From Astrobacterium formosum (GTDB lineage: Bacteria; Pseudomonadota; Alphaproteobacteria; Rhizobiales; Xanthobacteraceae), in contig JAVDCA010000011.1 of NCBI GenBank assembly GCA_030848545.1, positions 124,001-188,000 on the forward strand: a DNA stretch of 64,000 nt. The letters run 5' to 3'. Position 1 is the first letter of the stretch, and the number at the start of each line of letters is the position of its first letter. The notes beneath the pieces were generated by a model that made no database searches, was not told where the DNA came from, and worked only from the letters and a program-made list of their open reading frames with translations. Positions 60,397 through 64,000 of this stretch are shown one piece after another. The position numbers and the translations under genes were made by a program.

Positions 60397-60867
60397 ATGG
60401 CGTTCATCTGCCGCATGTTGCGGGTGAGCGTCGGAATCCTCATCGCCGCGCTGGTGGTCGTCGTGGCGATGGGGGTCTTCTACCGCTACGCCCTCCACAG
60501 TTCGCTCTATTGGGGAACGGAAGTCCCCAATTTCATGCTCGTCTGGATCGTGTTCCTCGGCGCCGTGGTCGCCTTCCACGACAATAAGCACATCGCCTTC
60601 ACGCTGGTCGGCCAGGCGATCGGCGGCAGGACCCAGGTGCTGTTCGAGGTCGCCTCGGCGCTGGTCATTCTGACCTTGCTGGTGGTCCTGACCTGGTTCG
60701 GCATCGGGGTGGTCGAGCGCACCATGTCGAGCGCGTCCGAGGCGCTCAAGATCCCGCAGGGCTACATCTACGCCTGCGTGCCGGTGTCGTCGGCGCTGAT
60801 GGCGATCATCGCCGTCGAGCATCTCGCCGGCGCGCTTCGGCGGCTGATCGGAGGCGCCCAGTCGTGA
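60397..60867 (+). CDS. dctQ: TRAP transporter small permease (DctQ family)
   Basis: This 156-aa protein has four helices. The motif FYRYALHSSLYWGTEVPNF and the WIVFLGAVVAFHDNKHI segment are typical of DctQ. It begins 4 bp after dctP and overlaps dctM (GTGA). Confidence 0.92.
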   Translation: MAFICRMLRVSVGILIAALVVVVAMGVFYRYALHSSLYWGTEVPNFMLVWIVFLGAVVAFHDNKHIAFTLVGQAIGGRTQVLFEVASALVILTLLVVLTWFGIGVVERTMSSASEALKIPQGYIYACVPVSSALMAIIAVEHLAGALRRLIGGAQS

Positions 60868-62144
60868 TCCTCGTCATATTCGCCGTCTTCGCCATCACCC
60901 TGTTCATCGGCGTGCCGATCGGTTTCGGCATGGGCTTTGCCGCCGTCGTGGCGCTCTTCATCGGGGACGCCTTTCCGCTCGGCGTCGTGCCGCACAAGAT
61001 GGTCAACGCCGTCAATTCCTTCCCGCTGGTGGCGCTGCCCCTGTTCATCCTCGCCGGGGCGCTCGCCGGCGAGACCAGCATCGCGGGCCGGCTGGTGAAG
61101 TTCGCCGACGCCCTGTTCGGCCACATCCGCGGCGGGCTCGGCCACGTCAACGTCGCCGCCTCCATGTTCTTCGGCGGCATCTCGGGCTCGGCGGTGGCGG
61201 ACGCCGCCGCCATCGGCAGCCTGATGATCCCGGCGATGGAGAAGCAGGGCTACAGCCGCGAGGATGCCGGCGGCATCACGGTGTGCGCATCGACCATCGG
61301 CATCCTGATCCCACCCTCGATTCCCATGGTCCTGTACGGCGTCACGGTCGGGCAGTCGGTCGGCGAACTCTTTCTCGCCGGGCTCGTTCCGGGCGTGCTG
61401 GTCGGCCTCCTCCTCATGACGGCGGTGTTCGTCATGTCGAAGAAAAAGGGTTGGCCGCAGCGCGAGCACTGGTCGACGGCGCCGGAGCTGTGGGGGGCCT
61501 TCAAGCAGGCGATCCTGCCGCTCCTGCTGCCCGTATTCCTGCTCGGCGCCATCGTGTCCGGCCTCACCACCGCCACCGAGGCCGGCGTCATCGGCGTCGT
61601 CTATGCCCTGTTCCTGGGCGGCTTCGTCTACCACGAATACACCTTCAAGGAGCTGTTCCGCATCCTGGTCGAAACCGCGATCAATTCGGCGATCCCGCTG
61701 TTCATCGTCGCCACCACCGCGGTCGTCGCCTGGATCGTCGCCGTGGAGGAATTCCCGGCGATGCTGGTGGACTTCTTCGACCAGATGGCGTTCGGGAAGA
61801 TCGCGGTGCTCCTGTTCATCAACATGTTCCTCCTGATCGTGGGCATGTTCATGGACCTGGTGCCGGCGCTCATTCTGTTCGCCCCGATCCTCTTGCCGGT
61901 CGTCACCGCCGTCGGCGTCGATCCGGTACATTTCGGCACCATCATGGTGGTCAATCTCGGCTTCGGCCTCATCACGCCGCCGGTGGGCAACTGCCTGTAT
62001 CTCGGCGCCGTCCTCGCCAAGGTCGACCTGTGGACGCTCGTGCGCGCCGCCGCTCCGTTCATGCTCATGAACCTGCTGGCGCTTCTGATCGTCACCTACG
62101 TGCCGCAGGTGAGCCTCTATCTGCCGTCCCTGTTCTATCGCTAG
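60864..62144 (+). CDS. dctM: TRAP transporter large permease (DctM family)
   Basis: This 426-aa polytopic protein has GSAVADAAAIGSLMIPAM and IPPSIPMVLYG, matching DctM. GTG 60864 overlaps the dctQ stop. Paralogous to the permease at 329-1615, but in a different gene order and with a different neighbour set, so probably a different substrate. Confidence 0.94.
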   Translation: MILVIFAVFAITLFIGVPIGFGMGFAAVVALFIGDAFPLGVVPHKMVNAVNSFPLVALPLFILAGALAGETSIAGRLVKFADALFGHIRGGLGHVNVAASMFFGGISGSAVADAAAIGSLMIPAMEKQGYSREDAGGITVCASTIGILIPPSIPMVLYGVTVGQSVGELFLAGLVPGVLVGLLLMTAVFVMSKKKGWPQREHWSTAPELWGAFKQAILPLLLPVFLLGAIVSGLTTATEAGVIGVVYALFLGGFVYHEYTFKELFRILVETAINSAIPLFIVATTAVVAWIVAVEEFPAMLVDFFDQMAFGKIAVLLFINMFLLIVGMFMDLVPALILFAPILLPVVTAVGVDPVHFGTIMVVNLGFGLITPPVGNCLYLGAVLAKVDLWTLVRAAAPFMLMNLLALLIVTYVPQVSLYLPSLFYR

Positions 62145-62211
62145 GCCGCGTCGCCACCCCCGCGCGGCCCTGCCGGTTGCCTGCCTATGGCGCCGTCGAA
62201 AGGAGTGAATA

Positions 62212-62913
62212 ATGTCTGGACTTTTGGGGCGTGGCGCCCTCGTCAACTGGGGCGGCGTCCTCGCCGACAGCGAAGCCGACTACAATGCCTGGCACAGTCT
62301 CCAACACATGCCCGAACGCCTGTCGGTGCCCGGCTTCCGCCGCGGCCGCCGCTGCGTGGCGGTCGACGGCACGCCCGGCCATCTCAAATACTTCATGATG
62401 TACGAGGCGGTCGACGCGCAGGTGTTCGTGTCCGAGCCGTACCTGAAACGCCTCAACGATCCGACCCCGTGGACGCAGCGTATCCTGTCCGTCTACGTGA
62501 CGCCGTCGCGCACCGTGTGCAACGTCTCCCACACCAGGGGCTGCGGCACCGGCGGCTGGCTCGTCACCCTGCAGTGGGGCATGGGTGCCGCCGCCGCGCC
62601 CGGCGCCCAGGAGGCCGCCGCCTGGATCGAGCCCGTCATGGCGCTCCCCGGCATCATCGGCGCCCATGTGCTCGAGGGTGACGCGACGCTCGGCCAGCAG
62701 CCGACCGTGGAGAAGAAATACCGTGAGAGCCGCGGCGAGCCCGATCGCACCGTCCGCCTCGCCTTCCTGATCGACGGGCTGGACCGCGACACCACGCAGG
62801 CCGCGCAGGACTTCGTGTTGTCGCGTCTTGCGCCAGACACGCGCGCTGCGTGCGTCCCGACCCTGTTCCGAACCCAGCACGTGCTCTGCAATACCGATAC
62901 CGGCCACGGCTGA
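62212..62913 (+). CDS. hypothetical protein, duplicated dimeric alpha/beta-barrel type
   Basis: This 233-aa protein has a conserved start with NWGGVLADSEADYNAWHSLQHMPERL, close to the ferredoxin-like barrel of DUF4286-type proteins (D-x2-YN-x-WH-x2-HMPERL). The second half seems to repeat the fold. There is no catalytic assignment. It lies in the TRAP operon between dctM and the isomerase gene, so a role in catabolism of the imported acid is likely. Confidence 0.65.
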   Translation: MSGLLGRGALVNWGGVLADSEADYNAWHSLQHMPERLSVPGFRRGRRCVAVDGTPGHLKYFMMYEAVDAQVFVSEPYLKRLNDPTPWTQRILSVYVTPSRTVCNVSHTRGCGTGGWLVTLQWGMGAAAAPGAQEAAAWIEPVMALPGIIGAHVLEGDATLGQQPTVEKKYRESRGEPDRTVRLAFLIDGLDRDTTQAAQDFVLSRLAPDTRAACVPTLFRTQHVLCNTDTGHG

Positions 62914-62990
62914 GACGGCGGACCTGTTCCTCCGATCGAATGTTCGAAGGACGCGATCGGAACCACCACCCGGTTCTTCCGGAGTCGGAC

Positions 62991-63803
62991 ATGAACAAGC
63001 AGTTCTCTCTCGTCTACCTCACCGTGCCCGGTTGTTCGCCGCCGGAAATGATCCATATGGCGGCGCGGGCCGGCTTCGATTACGTCAGCCTGCGCATCAT
63101 CCCGATGGGGCTCGCCAACGAACCCCGGCTTGCTCTCGCGGCCGACAAGGATCTCCTGGCGCAGACGCGGCGGGCCCTGAACGAGACCGGTGTTCGGCTG
63201 CACGACGTCGAGAACGCGCGCATTCTCGACGGTGTGCGCATCGCCGACTACGAGCCCTCGCTGGAGCTCGCCGCCGAGCTCGGCGCCCGCTACGTGCTCA
63301 CCAATGTCTGGACCTCCGACCGCGCCCTGGTGGTCGATTCACTGGCGGAACTGTGCGAGCGTGCCGACAAGTTCGGGCTCGACGTCATCGTCGAGTTCGT
63401 CCCCTGGGCGAACATCGTCACGCTCGACGAGGCAGCGGAGCTCGTGCGTGCGGCAGGCAGCGCCAACGCCGGCGTGATCGTCGATTGCCTGCATTTCAAT
63501 CGTTCGCGCTGCAGCCTCGACGATCTCGACAGGCATCGCGATCTCCTGCGGTTCGTGCATCTGTGCGACGGCCCCGCCGAGATCCCCGCCAGCAAGGAAG
63601 CGCTGCTGCATGCCGGTCGGGCCGAGCGGCTCTATCCCGGCGATGGCGGCATTGATATCGAGGCCATCGTCCGGCGCCTGCCCCCCATGGTCTACGGCAT
63701 CGAGGCTCCGAACCTCGCGCTCGCCGCCGAGATCGGCAATGCCGAGCACGTCTTTCGTTGCCTCGAGAAGACCAAGGCATATTTCGAACGCCATGGTCTC
63801 TAG
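62991..63803 (+). CDS. sugar phosphate isomerase/epimerase-family TIM barrel protein
   Basis: This 270-aa TIM barrel of the AP-endonuclease-2-like superfamily has VIVEFVPW, VIVDCLHFNRS and FVHLCDGP as the metal-binding strand ends. The family isomerises or dehydrates sugar acids. ATG 62991 is chosen because the barrel begins there. It is in the second TRAP operon and is followed by an SDR gene. Confidence 0.85.
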   Translation: MNKQFSLVYLTVPGCSPPEMIHMAARAGFDYVSLRIIPMGLANEPRLALAADKDLLAQTRRALNETGVRLHDVENARILDGVRIADYEPSLELAAELGARYVLTNVWTSDRALVVDSLAELCERADKFGLDVIVEFVPWANIVTLDEAAELVRAAGSANAGVIVDCLHFNRSRCSLDDLDRHRDLLRFVHLCDGPAEIPASKEALLHAGRAERLYPGDGGIDIEAIVRRLPPMVYGIEAPNLALAAEIGNAEHVFRCLEKTKAYFERHGL

Positions 63804-63857
63804 GCGGATCCAGGTGGCGGCCGGCGCCCCATCCAGACACAGACGCGGTGAATGCAG

Positions 63858-64000
63858 ATGAGACTGAAAGACAAAGTTGCGTTGATCACCGGAGGAGTCG
63901 GCGACATCGGCCGCTCGATCGCCGAGGAATTCCTGCGTCAGGGCGCCGCTGTCGTCCTGTTCGACCTCGGCGACGAGCTCCTCGCCGCCACCGCCGCCGA
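63858..64000 (+). CDS. SDR-family oxidoreductase, truncated by window end
   Basis: The first 47 codons of a short-chain dehydrogenase are present: LKDKVALITGGVGDIGRSIAEE with the TGxxxGxG cofactor loop near residues 10-17. The rest is beyond the window. It continues the catabolic part of TRAP operon 2. An in-frame ATG at 63852 is an alternative start. Confidence 0.85.
   Translation, partial: MRLKDKVALITGGVGDIGRSIAEEFLRQGAAVVLFDLGDELLAATAA

Overview
The window looks like a high-GC alphaproteobacterial chromosome, most likely order Hyphomicrobiales (Rhizobiales). The evidence is conserved gene order: hisD-UPF0262-LMW phosphatase, maf-yacG-tRNA-Phe, rplY-pth-ychF, lgt-midA-pgeF-lipoprotein-prs, MarR-response regulator-histidine kinase beside ilvE, and moaE/moaD/pgsA. 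Dispersed palindromic intergenic repeats of a rhizobial type add support. No genus can be named from the sequence alone.

Accessory part (1-30.5 kb). Positions 329-5782 hold a TRAP transporter operon (dctM, dctP, dctQ) with a GMC oxidoreductase and an SDR dehydrogenase. Positions about 6.0-16.4 kb hold a defence block on the + strand. It contains an unknown gene, a GHKL ATPase plus STAS/winged-helix pair, a type III CBASS (TRIP13-like Cap6, a 158-aa unknown, HORMA Cap7, CD-NTase, NucC nuclease), a DUF2235 alpha/beta hydrolase and a 1014-aa SF2 helicase with a nuclease-like C-terminus. Two copies of the same 9-14-9 dyad (6009-6040 and 17001-17032) bracket this block. The right copy lies just upstream of a promoter and a 191-aa catalytic-domain-only tyrosine recombinase, so the block may be a recombinase-mobilised defence cassette. 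The recombinase is followed by an HhH/Fe-S DNA-repair-like gene and a run of small ICE-type genes (two DUF3768-like).

Positions 21.2-30.5 kb form a second integrative element abutting tRNA-Phe. It has an integrase, an AlpA-like excisionase/regulator, a DUF927 ATPase, an HUH replication-initiator-like protein, a DUF5131 (phage Gp37/68) protein and three divergent paralogues of an unrecognised family. At least six exact copies of the 9-mer ACTTGTAAA, plus one near copy, occur in this element, mostly 30-80 bp upstream of its genes and always reading toward them. This looks like an element-specific regulon. A separate palindrome family (half-site GCAYGATGT) lies at 26.7-27.0 kb.

Core part (30.6-64 kb). 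This holds tRNA-Phe, yacG and maf, then a tripartite tricarboxylate transporter (tctCBA) with its GntR regulator and a divergent amidohydrolase, apparently placed where infA normally sits. It continues with hisD and neighbours, two MaoC-type hydratases, translation and envelope genes, prs, ybjN, proC, a TetR regulator, a two-component system with MarR, ilvE, molybdopterin synthase and pgsA. A second TRAP operon (dctPQM) with a GntR/FCD regulator, a sugar-phosphate isomerase-like gene and a truncated SDR gene closes the window.
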